This document shows positions 32,892-43,569 of a stretch of 64,000 bases of DNA, in pieces (the stretch's first letter is position 1; the number at the start of each line of letters is the position of its first letter). The notes under the pieces were generated by a model, which was not told where the DNA came from, searched no databases, and saw only the letters and a list, made by a program, of their open reading frames with translations. Location of the stretch: contig JAKGHH010000005.1 in NCBI GenBank assembly GCA_022828595.1, forward strand, positions 27,292,193 to 27,356,192. The letters are read 5' to 3'. A program made the position numbers and the translations under genes. This stretch comes from Nelumbo lutea. Its lineage: Eukaryota > Streptophyta > Magnoliopsida > Proteales > Nelumbonaceae.

Positions 32892-33006
32892 GTGATTATG
32901 CATAAAGTAGAAGGATTTGGGAGTACTTCCCTATTTGTCTTATTGGGTTCCTGCTAAACACAAAAATCAAAACCAAACAAAATAACAAAATTAACTAAAC
33001 ACAATG

Positions 33007-33850
33007 GGTTGCCTCCCACAAGCGCAATTGTTTAACGTCCTTATGCTCGACGTTCTCCTTTTCTACCCTAACTCTCGTGGTTGCAGCTTCCGGTGTGCTC
33101 CCCTTCCATCCATGGGCGGGTTCAAATCTGAAATAGGGGCCTTCGTATCCAATTCTGCACTCGATTCTAGCTCCTCATTCATATCTTTTTCAAAAATTTC
33201 CTGCACAGTTGGATCAATAGTGTCAACCAAATAGATCGAATGGTCTTCAATTGGGTACTTCACAGCTTCAAAAATATTAAATTTAACAGTCTCTCTGTCA
33301 AATTCGACGGAGAGGGTACCCTCATCCACATCTATTTTGGTTTTGGTTGTTTTCATGAATGGCCTACCTAATAGAAGTGGGGCTGAACTTCCGATCGTGT
33401 CCTCCTCCATCTTCAAAATGTAAAAATCAGCTGGGAAAATAAAATCGTTAACCTACACCATTACATTCTCAACAATCCCTTCTGGATAGGCGTTAGAACG
33501 ATCAACTAATTGGATAACAACTTTAGTTTCCTTTAAAAGACCTAATCTCAAAGCATAGTAAATCAAGTATGGCATGACATTGATAGATGCACCTAAGTCT
33601 AGCATGGCATGCTCGATTCACTTATTGCCAATCACACAAGGTAGGGTGAACATATTTGGATCAGCATGTTTTTCTAGTAAGGTCCTCTTGATCACGACTG
33701 AAACGTTATCTCTAACTCTTGAGTCTTGTACCTCCTCTTCTTCCTGTCCTTTATCCACCTTCCTTGGTGAGGTGGGTTCTAGCTGCAGTTCCTTCCCACT
33801 TCTCAGCACCACTGCACTTACATTTTCCTTGGGGTTGACTACCATTTGTG
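33007..33850 (-). pseudogene. Athila-II protease
   Basis: In the same phase as gag: SAVVLRSGKELQLEP, then NMFTLPCVIGNK, a TGA, IEHAMLDLGASINVMPY (Athila DLGA active-site loop), LRLGLLKETKVVIQLVDRS, VENVMV, a TAG, NDFIFPADFYILKMEED, then LLLGRPFMKTTKTKIDVDEG and VEFDRETVKFNIFEA. All parts of the protease are there; only two point stops interrupt them. At about 33063 the frame meets a stop. The GCGCTTGTGGGAGGCAACC motif follows at once, where RT should begin. Confidence 0.85.
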
Positions 33851-35099
33851 ATGGTAGTTTCCCGGAGCTCTATGTCTCCAACTTGCTAATGAAAGTGGCA
33901 AGTTGGCTGATTTGATTCCCCAAATTCTGAATGCTGGCTCTTGTTTCCTACTGAAATTGCTGAGTATTAGTAGCTGGAGCCTTAACTATATCTTCTAATG
34001 ACATACCTGAATTTGGGGGTTGGCCTTGCGTTGTGATGGGTGTTGAAAACTAGGGCTTCCGACTAAAAAAATGGGGCTGATATTGCTGCTGTCCTCCTTG
34101 GTTTCCATAGCTTAAATTTGGATGATCTCTCCACCCCAGATTGTAATAATTGGAGTAGGGATCATACTTTCGTTGGGGCTGCCCCGAGAATCCTCCTACG
34201 ACGTTTACTTGCTGCATTGATCCATTTTGTAATGATGGACACATGTCCGTAGGATGGCCAGGGATCGAATAGATACCACACACCCTAGCAGTTTGTAATT
34301 GTCCTGCAGCGAGTTGTCTTACCAAAACAGTCAAGTTAGAAATCTGATTTTCTAAATTTACATGGCTTACCTCATTAACCCGTCTAATGGTACCGTCTGT
34401 CCTTTCACCGAACTGTTGTGAATTTTCGGCCATGTTGGAGATTAACTCCCTGGCCGCTTCGGGTGTCTTGTTCACCAAGGCTCCTCCACTGGCTGCATCT
34501 ACCATACTTCTATCCATGGGCTGCAGCCCTTCGTAGAAGTATTGGATTAACAGTTGTTCGGGTATTTGGTGGTGTGGACAACTAGCAACAAGTTGTTTAA
34601 ATCTTTCTCAATATTCGTATAGTGTCTCACCACCAAATTGCCGAACTCCACATATTTCTTTTCTTATATTTGCAGCCTGGGATGCAGAGAAATATTTGTC
34701 TAAAAATATCCTATTCATCTCATCCCATGTGCGTATTGAACCAGGAGGAAGAATATACAACCAATACTTCACTTTATTACGTAAAGTAAATGGAAAGGCT
34801 ATGAGTTTTACCTGGTCCTCGATCATACCGTGGGGTTTCATGCTTGAACAGACAATATGAAATTCCTTTAGATGTTTATGAGGGTCATCACCTAGAAAAC
34901 CATGAAATAGAGGCAATAATTGTATCAAACTAGATTTCAATTCAAAAGCTACCTCAAGAGTGGGATACGTAATGCATAAGGGCTGTTGGTTCATAATCAG
35001 TGCAGCCAACTCCCTTAATGACCTCTCTCTGTCAGCCATTCTTTCTTCTTCTTTGAAAATGGGTAAATCACAAGCAGGTAAATCACAATCTGAGTTCAC
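33850..35099 (-). pseudogene. Athila-II gag
   Basis: The first ATG in phase is at 35099 (MNSDCDLPACDLPIFKEEE). The Retrotrans_gag core follows: LKSSLIQLLPLFHGFLGDDP, HKHLKEFHIVCSSMKPHG, KLIAFPFTLRNKVKYWLY, then a LPPGSIRTWDEMNRIF stretch and ICGVRQFGGETLYEY. A TGA then replaces a Trp codon, and the frame resumes through the EGLQPMDRSMVDAASGG block. A Gly/Gln/Tyr-rich tail ends at FFSRKP (TAG). Two more TAG codons precede the protease. No frameshift is needed across the whole gag-protease region. The single CysHis-like stretch VCGIYSIPGHPTDMC stands for the zinc knuckle. Confidence 0.85.
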
Positions 35100-35265
35100 C
35101 CTTTTAGGTGAACGATGATCCTTCTTTTGCTTCGCCTCCTTCCTTAAACGACGGGTGGTCCTCTCAATTTCGGGGTTGTACTCGAGTTCACCTCGTTGAA
35201 AAGCATGAGTTATAAAACAAAAGAGGTTAACAAAGAGAAGGTAATAGCTAAGAAATTAACGTTGC

Positions 35266-35283
35266 TCCCTGGCAACGGCACCA
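35266..35283 (-). other. Athila-II primer binding site
   Basis: The minus strand reads TGGTGCCGTTGCCAGGGA. It is two changes from the TGGCGCCGTTGCCGGGGA type (Asp tRNA) used by Athila elements and lies six bases inside the LTR end. Confidence 0.8.
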
Positions 35284-35289
35284 AAATTT

Positions 35290-36851
35290 TGATGGGTTGT
35301 TGAAGCCCTCAAAATTAGTACTAGTCCCACAATCAAATAATTGCAGTAAAAAGTGGTATTAGGTCGAATCCCACAGGGAGAAAATCGGTAATCTCTTAGC
35401 TGAATGGTTAAAGTAATTGAGTGGGAAAATAACTAAAATTTAAAAGAATAAGAAAGCAATAACAAATTAAACAAATAAGAGAAAATCAGTCTTACCGAAT
35501 TCTAGTTCAAGGGTTCGGGTTGAATTGATTGGCCATCGATCCTAGGTAAATTTCAGCATTTTTGCCATTCAAGCATTTAACCTTAGATTTATTAGGATAG
35601 CCATAATAAACCTTGTGTTTTCCTAATTCAGTTGACCAAACCCAGCATTCGATCAACACTTATCTTTAATCAATGGGGTAGGATTGTGCTCCATATTAAT
35701 TAATGATAGCATTAAGCTTTGTGAAAATAGTTAAATTAAAATAACAATAATTGAGATAGCTACATTTATTGAATCTTGTTCCATCGATTCCTTTTAGGTT
35801 AAACCATGTCAATACATTGATCAAAGGCTATCACAAACAATTGACCCAGAAAGATATTAACCTAATCGCTACTTGTACCACTATTCGTGACAATTACGGA
35901 TCACCAAAATCATGGATAACAATAGGATAATCAACATTAATTCTGTTTGTCAGACTAATTAACATTAACATCCAGTAAAAAATATGCTCAAGAATCAATG
36001 AATACTTGAATTAAAAAGCAAGAAAATAAATTAACTATGGAACCTCACAATGACACAATCAAACCTCCCCCCTTGAACCAGAAAAAGAAGCTTAGCTGCT
36101 CATGATCTGTGAAACCTCCATGCTCTGCTTCTCCATGGCCGAACTGCTCTCTTGAGTTTCTTGAGTTGCTTGGTGATCTCTTGGATCTTGGAGTGAATGA
36201 TGCTAGAGCTGGTTCACCCCCCTCTTTATATAGCCAAAGGAGAGGGCTGCTTTCCAACTCCTTCTAGGAGATCATTTTATCTTTAGGGAGTCTTGATCTT
36301 CTTTGAACTAATCATATCCTATCTCTTATCTAATGATCTAATCTCAATCTTCTTATCTCTCTAGGATTACATTCAAGACTTTAGATCTGATAAGACTCTC
36401 TCTTTGGAGATTAAAATCGAGATTTGGACTCTTGACTCTTGAATTCGAGTTGGGCTGCTTTAAAACTTGGGCTGCTTCAAGGTACTTCTGCGAGTTGGGC
36501 TTAAGTTGTGAAATGGGCCTGGCTACGAACTTGCTCAGATGTTGGGCTCGTTTTTGTACTCGATGCGGGCCGAATCTGTCAAACCCCAAAACATAAAAGT
36601 TGTAGGTATTCCTTTCATCTTTCTAATTCTTCATGAATTGTCCAATTCGGAGTCCGGAATTGAGAGTTAGGCCCATATTACTGACTGTCACCGAAACTGT
36701 ATAAAATCACCCGATTTGCCCTATTTTCTTCCAATTGTCTTCTTTATTGCCATAAATCGAAATACAAGAATAATGAGTTCATTTAAGTGCTAAAGTGATG
36801 TAAAAAGATGAAAATTAGGGGACAAAAATAGGGTTCTTTTCAGTCTCATCA
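35290..36851 (-). repeat. Athila-II 5' LTR
   Basis: 1562 bp, starting TGATGAGACTG at 36851 and ending CCCATCA at 35290 (minus strand). TATA box at about 36222-36234 (TATATAAAGAGG). Long LTRs of this kind are normal for Athila. Confidence 0.9.
36222..36234 (-). promoter_or_regulatory. TATA box of Athila-II 5' LTR
   Basis: The minus strand reads CTATATAAAGAGG. The same motif is kept in the 3' LTR (31288-31299). Confidence 0.6.
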
Positions 36852-37688
36852 ATATACCCACCTTCCCGAGGATACTATTTCATCATAGTTGCCACAAACT
36901 ACATCACCAAATGGGCAATGGCCATACCCTTAACAAGAATTTGTGTAGAGAACATCGCAAACTTCCTTAGCCAACATATAGTCAACCGGTTTGGGGTCCT
37001 AATGAGAATTTTGATAGATAATGGATTATCCATAAAGAATCATGAAATCTGTGACGTATTGGGACAGTATGGGGCAAGACTAGGCACATCCACAACCTAT
37101 TACCCATAAGGGAATGGGCAAGTAGAGGCAACCAACAAAACCTTGTTAAAGATGCTGAGTAAGATGATAACAGAAAACCAGAAAGATTGGTCAAAAATGT
37201 TGTTTGAAACACTCTGCGCTTATCATACAACAGTTTGGAAGAGCACACAAGAAGCTCCCTACTCGTTAGTATATGGACAGGAAGCTATGTTACTAGTAGT
37301 GATACATACAATGTTTACCCAAGTAGCCTACATAATGGGAAAGCAATTTCGAATAGAGGATATGGACCACTTGCTTAGTAACAAAGTAAAATGCATAGAG
37401 GAAGAAAGAGAGAAGTCGTTGTAGAAATATATCAAATACAAACAGATAATGGCTATTAACTTCAATAAGCTAGTGAAGCCCACAAAATTCAAAGAGGGCA
37501 ACATAGTACTTAAAACAACACTCCACATCAGGCAAGGTAAATCCGCTGGGAAATTTGCACCTAACTGGGTCAGACCATACATAAACCAAGAAGCTCACCC
37601 AACATTATTCTATGTACTCAAAACTGTAGACACAAATAGACAAGATGAGACTGTTAATGGTCACCGGTTGAAACTGTATCATGATTAG
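36852..37688 (+). pseudogene. Gypsy-1 integrase (core and C-terminal part)
   Basis: It begins in mid-domain with YPPSRGYYFIIVATNYITKW, then MAIPLTRICVENIANFLSQH and RILIDNG (second catalytic Asp kept). The Glu helix is GNGQVEATNKTLLKML. It continues with WSKMLFETLCAYHTT, then APYSLVYGQEAMLLVV, and ends HRLKLYHD with a TAG at 37688. The zinc module and the first catalytic Asp (D..GPI) are missing, probably lost with the flank when Athila-II was truncated. Only two stops interrupt the rest. Confidence 0.85.
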
Positions 37689-39129
37689 TATATGCCCTTA
37701 GTTCCAATCAGATTGATGTTCATATCCATTTATTGTAAATGAATAAAAGTACATAATTGTTTCATGTTATAATTGGTGTGTTTCTGCGTATTTACCCTTA
37801 AACTGGACACTTATGAGACTTGTGTTAGTTTAGAATGTTCTCAGCTGTTGGATAGACTTGGGGAAGTTTATCTTGCCAAAGCTAACACTGATGTGCTGCC
37901 AAGAAGGTTGGGGCAGCGTGTCTCAGCTGTTAGGTTTGGACCCAAAGCACATGCAATGTGTGTTTGTTTGAAACATTGAACCCAGACCAATTTCCAGTTA
38001 TGCCCTGGACCTTGGAAGCTGATGGGAAAAACTGGAAAGTTACACAAAACCCCTAGACTCGATTATGGTACTACACTAGGTGTTGCAAATGGTTTTAATT
38101 CCTAGGACCCATTCGAGCAGAGAGTGCAGCACTGCACCTTGTACCCAAGGGAGAGATCCTTCCCTATCGGACAGTGTTTGATCATTATGGGCCGAGAGGT
38201 TAAGTGGAAGAGACCATTTAGGGCTATTTACCTTATAGCTTATATACTACTTAAGTCCATTATCCTTAGGCCTTCATAGCATGGCTGGAATCAATGGTCA
38301 TTTAACGTAAATGTTGGGCTCATTAAGAACCCATACCGATGGACTCAGGGGTTCACTGTGCTTGATAGTGAATTCAACCAAGCCTATTCACAGAGGCTAA
38401 GCTGAACCCATATGGGCTTATGTAGGGTCATTGTTGGGGTCCCACGCCATACAAAGTGAACCAAATGGGCTAGCAACTACCTAAGGATGTGAGCCACTTG
38501 CTTTATGGGCCTAAAGCACAAGATTAAAAGGATTAATCAAGTGGTCACATGATATCTTAAGCAATCATCTTACTTGGGCAAATATGGGTTTGGATAAGGG
38601 TATGGATCAGACATTAGGAGTGGTGATCTTTAAGGCTAAGAAAAGAGGAGATCGAAATCTGATTTATATCACTCTGCTCTCAGATCTCTCTCTCTGCTCT
38701 TGCCGCCCCAAAAACTCTAATTCGACCTCCAGTTCTTGAACTAATTATGATCAGTTCTAACTTCTGATTTTTGCAAGAAAACATTAGAACTAATTTGTGT
38801 TAATCTCCTTTGTTCGATCCAAGGTATTGGATCACGGTTCTGCTAAAAATTGTGTTGCTGAATCGGCTTCAATTCAAGTTGTGCCATCTTCAGTGGAAGT
38901 TGGTTTTGGTACTTTCTTTGGGCGTAAACTACCACTTTGGGAGTACACTTGTTGATTATGTATCAGGTATATTTCTCCCTTTCTATTGATTTTAAATCTA
39001 GTCTGGTTTTCAGTGCAAGAATAATCCTAGAAAAAACAATTTTTCAAAAATTGGGAATACGACTCCCGAAAGGGTAAAAGAAATTTTTTTGAAATTTCAC
39101 TCAACCATCTAGCATGGCTTGGCCATCCT
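37683..39129 (+). repeat. LTR-D: copia LTR (Copia-A/B family), internally deleted
   Basis: It starts at about TATATGCCCTTAG, lacking the first eight or so LTR bases, directly at the end of Gypsy-1 integrase. It ends TTGGCCATCC, about 30 bases short of the family end. Near 38085 some 360 bp are missing: ACTAGGTGT is joined to TGCAAATGG at a TGT microhomology. No internal copia sequence is attached, so it behaves as a solo LTR. Confidence 0.75.
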
Positions 39130-39290
39130 GTTAGACAATGTATGCCCTTAGCTCCAATCAAAATGATGTACATTATGACATTTAATGAAAATGAATAAAG
39201 TACATATTTGATTCACGTTATTATGGTGTGTTTATGTGTAATACCCTTAAACTAGATACATATGAGACTCGTATTAGTTTAGAATCTTGG
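39130..39290 (+). repeat. LTR-E: first 160 bp of another copia LTR
   Basis: It starts TGTTAGACAATGTATGCCC immediately after LTR-D and follows the family to TTAGTTTAGAAT, where Athila-III LTR sequence takes over. The rest of this LTR is not seen on the other side of the Athila elements. Confidence 0.75.
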
Positions 39291-40653
39291 TGTGTTGGTG
39301 TGTTATTGCAGGCAACCAAAAATAGAACCTATACTCCTACAAATGCATGTAGTAGTGCGAGTAAGGATCTTTCCCACAGAGAGTATCTAGCCTAGTTTTA
39401 TGCTACGTGAACAAGGATGAGGGTTTTGAGTATAACGAAAACAAAGAAAAATAAAATAAATAAGGAACAGTTCAAATTGAAATATCGAAATTAATCAAAA
39501 GAACAAACCTTGGTCTAAGTCAACATCCACCATCAAAATTTTACCACTGATCATCAATGCAAAAATATATCAATTCACACTTTGAATATTCACCGTTAGA
39601 ACTATATTCCTATCTCTCCTTAGTTACAATTAATTAGAAAATAGGTGATCTACTTAACCCTTACTACTAAATAATCCAAAACAAGCGCTAAAGATTTGAT
39701 CTAGTAGTAGCCTTAAGAATTAGAGAGATCGATGAAGCTAAACAACACAAGCTCAAGCGGTTGCATTTAATTTAGTCGAGCGTTCTTCCTAAGATCTAAT
39801 AATTTCTGATGCAATAAATCATTAAATTTTAGTTACTTCTCAAGTTAGAGGGATCAAACAATTACGGATTTGATATCTAACCTAACAGTAAATTGCAATG
39901 AATAATAAACTAGTAGGCCTCCTAGTGATTAAACGAAGCAATCATGAACATAAGCATAGAAGAACATTCGATACTCAAAGCATAAATTAAACAGTAAAAA
40001 TAAATTAGATCTCACAGTTTCATTGATTCTGAGGCTTCCGTTTCCTTCGACCAAGTATCAAAATTTAGCCACGCAAGGTCATGATGAAAACTCAAGAAAA
40101 AAATTAGAGAAGAGAGAAGATAGATGCGTTCACAACAACTCTGATGATTTCTTCCCTCTCTATACTTCCCATTCCCCAATAGAAGCCTATAAAATCTCCT
40201 AAAATTTTTCAATAACAATATTCAAATCTGACTAGTTAAGGAAATAGAGTCCTAATGTAAATAGGAAAGTGGTGATTTCCGCATATGAAAAATTGTAGCC
40301 TAAGGAACGTTTTTAGAACGTCAACAATGCAGGTGCAACTACTTCAAGCCCGATTTCGACCTTGATGCAGCCAGTATCTCTCAAAACTCAAAACATGACA
40401 GATGTAGAGATATTTCTTTTCGTTCCAAAACATCTTAAATCATCTCAATCGAAGCTCGGGTGAGAGAGTTATGCCCAGATTACGAAGCGATGTCGAAACT
40501 GTCCAGAATTGCCCAATTAGCTTCATTTTTCACTTAATGCCTCCATTTGCATCCTAAATCAAAATATAAGAATAATGAGTATATTTAGACACCCAATAAG
40601 TATAACACACTAAACATTGAGGGAGAAAAATATGATATTTTGCATTCTTATCA
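39291..40653 (-). repeat. Athila-III 3' LTR
   Basis: The minus strand starts TGATAAGAATGC at 40653, next to a polypurine tract, and ends near GCCTGCAATAACACACC at about 39291. It is about 1.36 kb. The left border could be 39291 or a few bases further in, since TGTGTTGGTGTG is self-similar. It is a different LTR subfamily from II and IV by sequence. Confidence 0.65.
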
Positions 40654-40693
40654 AATCCCTCCACACTTAACTTTTGCTCGTCCTCGGGCAAAA
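40654..40693 (-). other. Polypurine tract and hairpin beside Athila-III LTR
   Basis: The minus strand reads TTTTGCCCG-AGGA-CGAGCAAAA (eight of nine pairs), then GTTAAGTGTGGAGGGATT, then the LTR. The layout is the same as at 31902-31938. Confidence 0.75.
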
Positions 40694-41614
40694 CTCAAAT
40701 TCACATTCCCAAAAACACCAAGGTTACAACGCCATCAACAAAGAACAACAAAGCTCTTCAAAACTCATAACACATCATGAACAAACATTCTTAAACAACT
40801 TTCAATTACTTAGTAAGAATTTTCACTCAAAGATGGAATAAACTAAATACGTAGACCCTCACAAAAACAAACACTCGACTCTCATGTGCTTGAAGGGTAT
40901 GTGTTTCACTCAAATTCATTCTAATGGAAATGATCTACCATAGACTTGCATATCTTCTCATTCTCCACCACTGGGATCACATGCATAACATGAATCAAAA
41001 GGACTTACGGGGTTTAGGATCAAGGTGGGAAATATTTGGGAATGTAGCAGGGAGCAATCCTTCGCAACAGCTCCCTCCTTTGTATAAGTATATATCACGT
41101 ATAAACAGACCCCTTTTCTTGGATTTTTAGGAGGAACATGGATAATTTGTAACATTAAAAGCAATTTCTTCCATCACGTCCTTCCTTCTTTGCTTGCTAT
41201 TTTTTCTCTTTTTTTTTTTTTGAAGAACAAAAACATCAACACTGGAACTCACGAAAAGAATGAAAACACGTTCCATTTCACCAATCATAACCACGTCACA
41301 AATCCAGACACCCCCACACTCATTTCTTGCACACCCCCACATATCATAATAATGAACAATGCTCCACTAGCTCTATGGCTTGGGTAAAGGCATTTTTTTC
41401 TTTTTTTTTTCAGGTTTAAAACTAGTAACATGGGTTCACAATAAATGAAAAAGGCCAATCAAGCACAAAGGAGTTCAACAAAGGGAATAATTTATTACAG
41501 GATAGGCTATTTGGCTTATGTAGCTTATAACAAAAGGGCCTTAATCATGTTCATGCATGCATGTGTCAATATGACCTCGAAGAAAATCAAGGCAAGTTCT
41601 AGAGAAACAAATCC
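40694..41614 (-). other. Athila-III 3' non-coding remnant
   Basis: About 900 bp of non-coding sequence upstream (in element sense) of the Athila-III polypurine tract. It holds T-runs (near 41211 and 41397) and C-rich bits near 41308-41342. No protein similarity is seen. The element is cut at about 41614 by the LTR of Athila-IV. Confidence 0.5.
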
Positions 41615-43529
41615 ATGGAAGAATATCTTACCGCTATCCGTAAGAGTACGGAGTCGTGCAAGTAATATAGTAAGGAATACAGAATCGTTTCCATGAGGAA
41701 TGAATTTTTAGGCACCTATTAATTTCTTCTCAACTTGTTTAAAGCAATGATCAATTGGGTTTGGGATTTAGGGAATTTAAACTAGCACTACTGATTAAGG
41801 AAATTAAATGACAAAAACAAGAACTTGAACAAAATCAATAACAATGTTGCTAGGGATTAATCCTATCACAATCATAAAGATTCAATATCTATACAATCCC
41901 ATGAGGGTTATTATATTCCAAGGTGTTCCTAAAAGCACCAGCCAATCTTTCTCAAGAGTCAACTAGCTAAACCTATGTTCAATTAAATGGAGTTCAATCA
42001 ATGAATTCTCATTCTTTCGATCGAAATCCTCTTTGCATAAACACAAGCTATTAATACACCTATAAGGAAATCCTACCAACAAATGATATCTCTACCTAAT
42101 TATTGGTTGAACAAGTGTTATTAATTTCACCTCAATTATCATCTCTCGATGGATAATCTTGATTAAAGAATGAATCATTGGTGATCAATCAATGATAAGT
42201 CATCAGCACAAATAACATAATATAGCAAAAACCTCATCGGTTTTATTAAAGACTGAAAATCGGTGCATGATCAGGTATTAATCTCTAACAACAGAAACCT
42301 AGCCCCTCATGATGTAACAAAGAACAAGCAAACTACCCTAATTAATTTTGGATCAAACCACCTTAAATGATATGAAGAGTACTGCACACAAGAGTTGATA
42401 GAACCAATTTAGCAATCAGATCTTTAAGTTGTCCAACCGAGGTGAATTCAGTCTTGGGTTGGCGAAACCCTAATTTATGAGCAGCCTCTCGCGAGCGCAG
42501 CCCACCCTATCTATGAACGAAAATTCGTATATCTCTATCAGAAATTTAATCACCATAGATGCATTAAGAACAAAGAATTTGTAGGTCATCAATTCAGGTA
42601 TGAATGATTGCCAACCGAACCATGCAAATTATCTCTAAGATGCATTTAGTTTGTTTTCTTGATTAGATGATATGATTACCTAAACTCTTTCTCAATTAAT
42701 TCAATTAATCCAAGATGCAAGAACAATTTGGCCAAGATTATTCTATAAATTAAACCCTAATCAAGAATCCCAAGAATAAATCACACTCAATTGGGTCTAC
42801 TTAAGTTTAATTACAAATCAGGATTAAAGCTCATCATGGTTCGCATAAAAGAAAGAAAGAAGAAAGGTTCAATAGAGAAACCTCAAGAACACTAATCGAA
42901 TCTAGGTTACCAAATTGCAGAGCCAAAGAGAAAGACAACTTAAGATCCTTGCATCAATCTTCAATCTCCTTTTTGTGATTCTCCTCCAGTTCGCATTCAA
43001 CAGCCTTCTCTCCTCTCTAGTAGTTCTTCTTCTTCAATTTTCTTTCAAGGGTTTGAACCCCAATTCTCTCTTTTTCTTTTCTTTTTATACCTTACCTCTT
43101 CAACCTTTTCTCCTCTCTAAAGGCAGCTGACTTTTCTCTCTTCTCTAGGGCTTCGAATTGGGCTCTTGTTCTTAGTGGGCCAAAATGATGTTGGAAAGAA
43201 AACTGATGGGCCGAATTGTTGTTTAGTTGCTCTCCTAGGTGGGCTGAACTGCTGTTCTCCCAATAGGTTTCGGTTAGGTTGCGGTTGGGCCTCTCTCCTA
43301 GGTGGGTCGAAGTGCTGCCCTTATCGCCCTATCAACATGTCTTTATGCTATCTTCACCCTAAGCTGTCCCAAATTGGCCCATAACCTTCACCTTTGGCGA
43401 TTAGTTACCTAAAAGTGACAAAACATCCGAGTGCATTAAATTGACTCATAAATACCCAAATTAACCATAGAATCTCAACAATTAAACCTAAAAACACCCC
43501 AAGTTCTTATGAATAACTTAAGCTTATCA
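41615..43529 (-). repeat. Athila-IV 3' LTR
   Basis: The minus strand starts TGATAAGCTTAAG at 43529, directly after the polypurine tract. The inner end lies near GGTAAGATATTCTTCCA at about 41615 (CACGACTCCGTACTCTTACGG precedes it); this border is approximate. About 1.9 kb. Confidence 0.65.
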
Positions 43530-43569
43530 AATTCCCCCACACTTGAATTGTTACTTGTCCCCAAGTAAC
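43530..43569 (-). other. Polypurine tract and hairpin beside Athila-IV LTR
   Basis: On the minus strand a perfect 8-bp stem, GTTACTTG/CAAGTAAC with loop GGGA (43550-43569), is followed by AATTCAAGTGTGGGGGAATT and the LTR. Confidence 0.8.

Larger units (their letters stand above)
31939..33006 (-). other. Athila-II 3' non-coding region
   Basis: No coding frame is seen. It holds a second hairpin/G-tract at 32851-32891, the tandem repeat at 32346-32468, a T-run near 32485-32510 and, at 33007-33026, the minus-strand TGCGCTTGTGGGAGGCAACC motif just after the protease. Confidence 0.6.
30996..36851 (-). mobile_element. Athila-II: gag-protease-only Athila-like element, minus strand
   Basis: Read right to left: 5' LTR (35290-36851, full), primer site (35266-35283), short leader, one gag-protease frame (35099 to 33063), post-coding motif, hairpins and G-tracts, and a 3' LTR truncated at about 30996. 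RT, RNase H and integrase are absent and there is no sign of a second insertion, so this is a non-autonomous layout (compare TR-GAG elements). The coding region keeps one phase throughout and is broken only by point stops. It sits in Gypsy-1 between RNase H and integrase. The truncated left end prevents a target-site check. Confidence 0.85.
11930..37688 (+). mobile_element. Gypsy-1: Tat-like Ty3/gypsy element split by later insertions
   Basis: The plus-strand pieces, in element order, are LTR-like promoter (about 11930-12590), gag (12597-14170), protease (14190-14760), RT (19560-20823), RNase H (30069-30990) and integrase (36852-37688). Each gap is filled by another element: Athila-I, Copia-A or Athila-II. 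The second, RVT_3-type RNase H domain is typical of the Tat group. Copia-A sits in a perfect CTAAC duplication, which shows that the RT and RNase H flanks were once joined. Pieces are missing between the RNase H and integrase parts, and no 3' LTR is visible after 37688. The left border is approximate. Confidence 0.7.

Noticed and set aside
31111..36257. Identical 70-codon open frames at 31111-31323 and 36045-36257 (minus strand), like a duplicated gene
   Set aside because: Both lie at the same place in the two LTRs of Athila-II, across the TATA region. They are LTR sequence.
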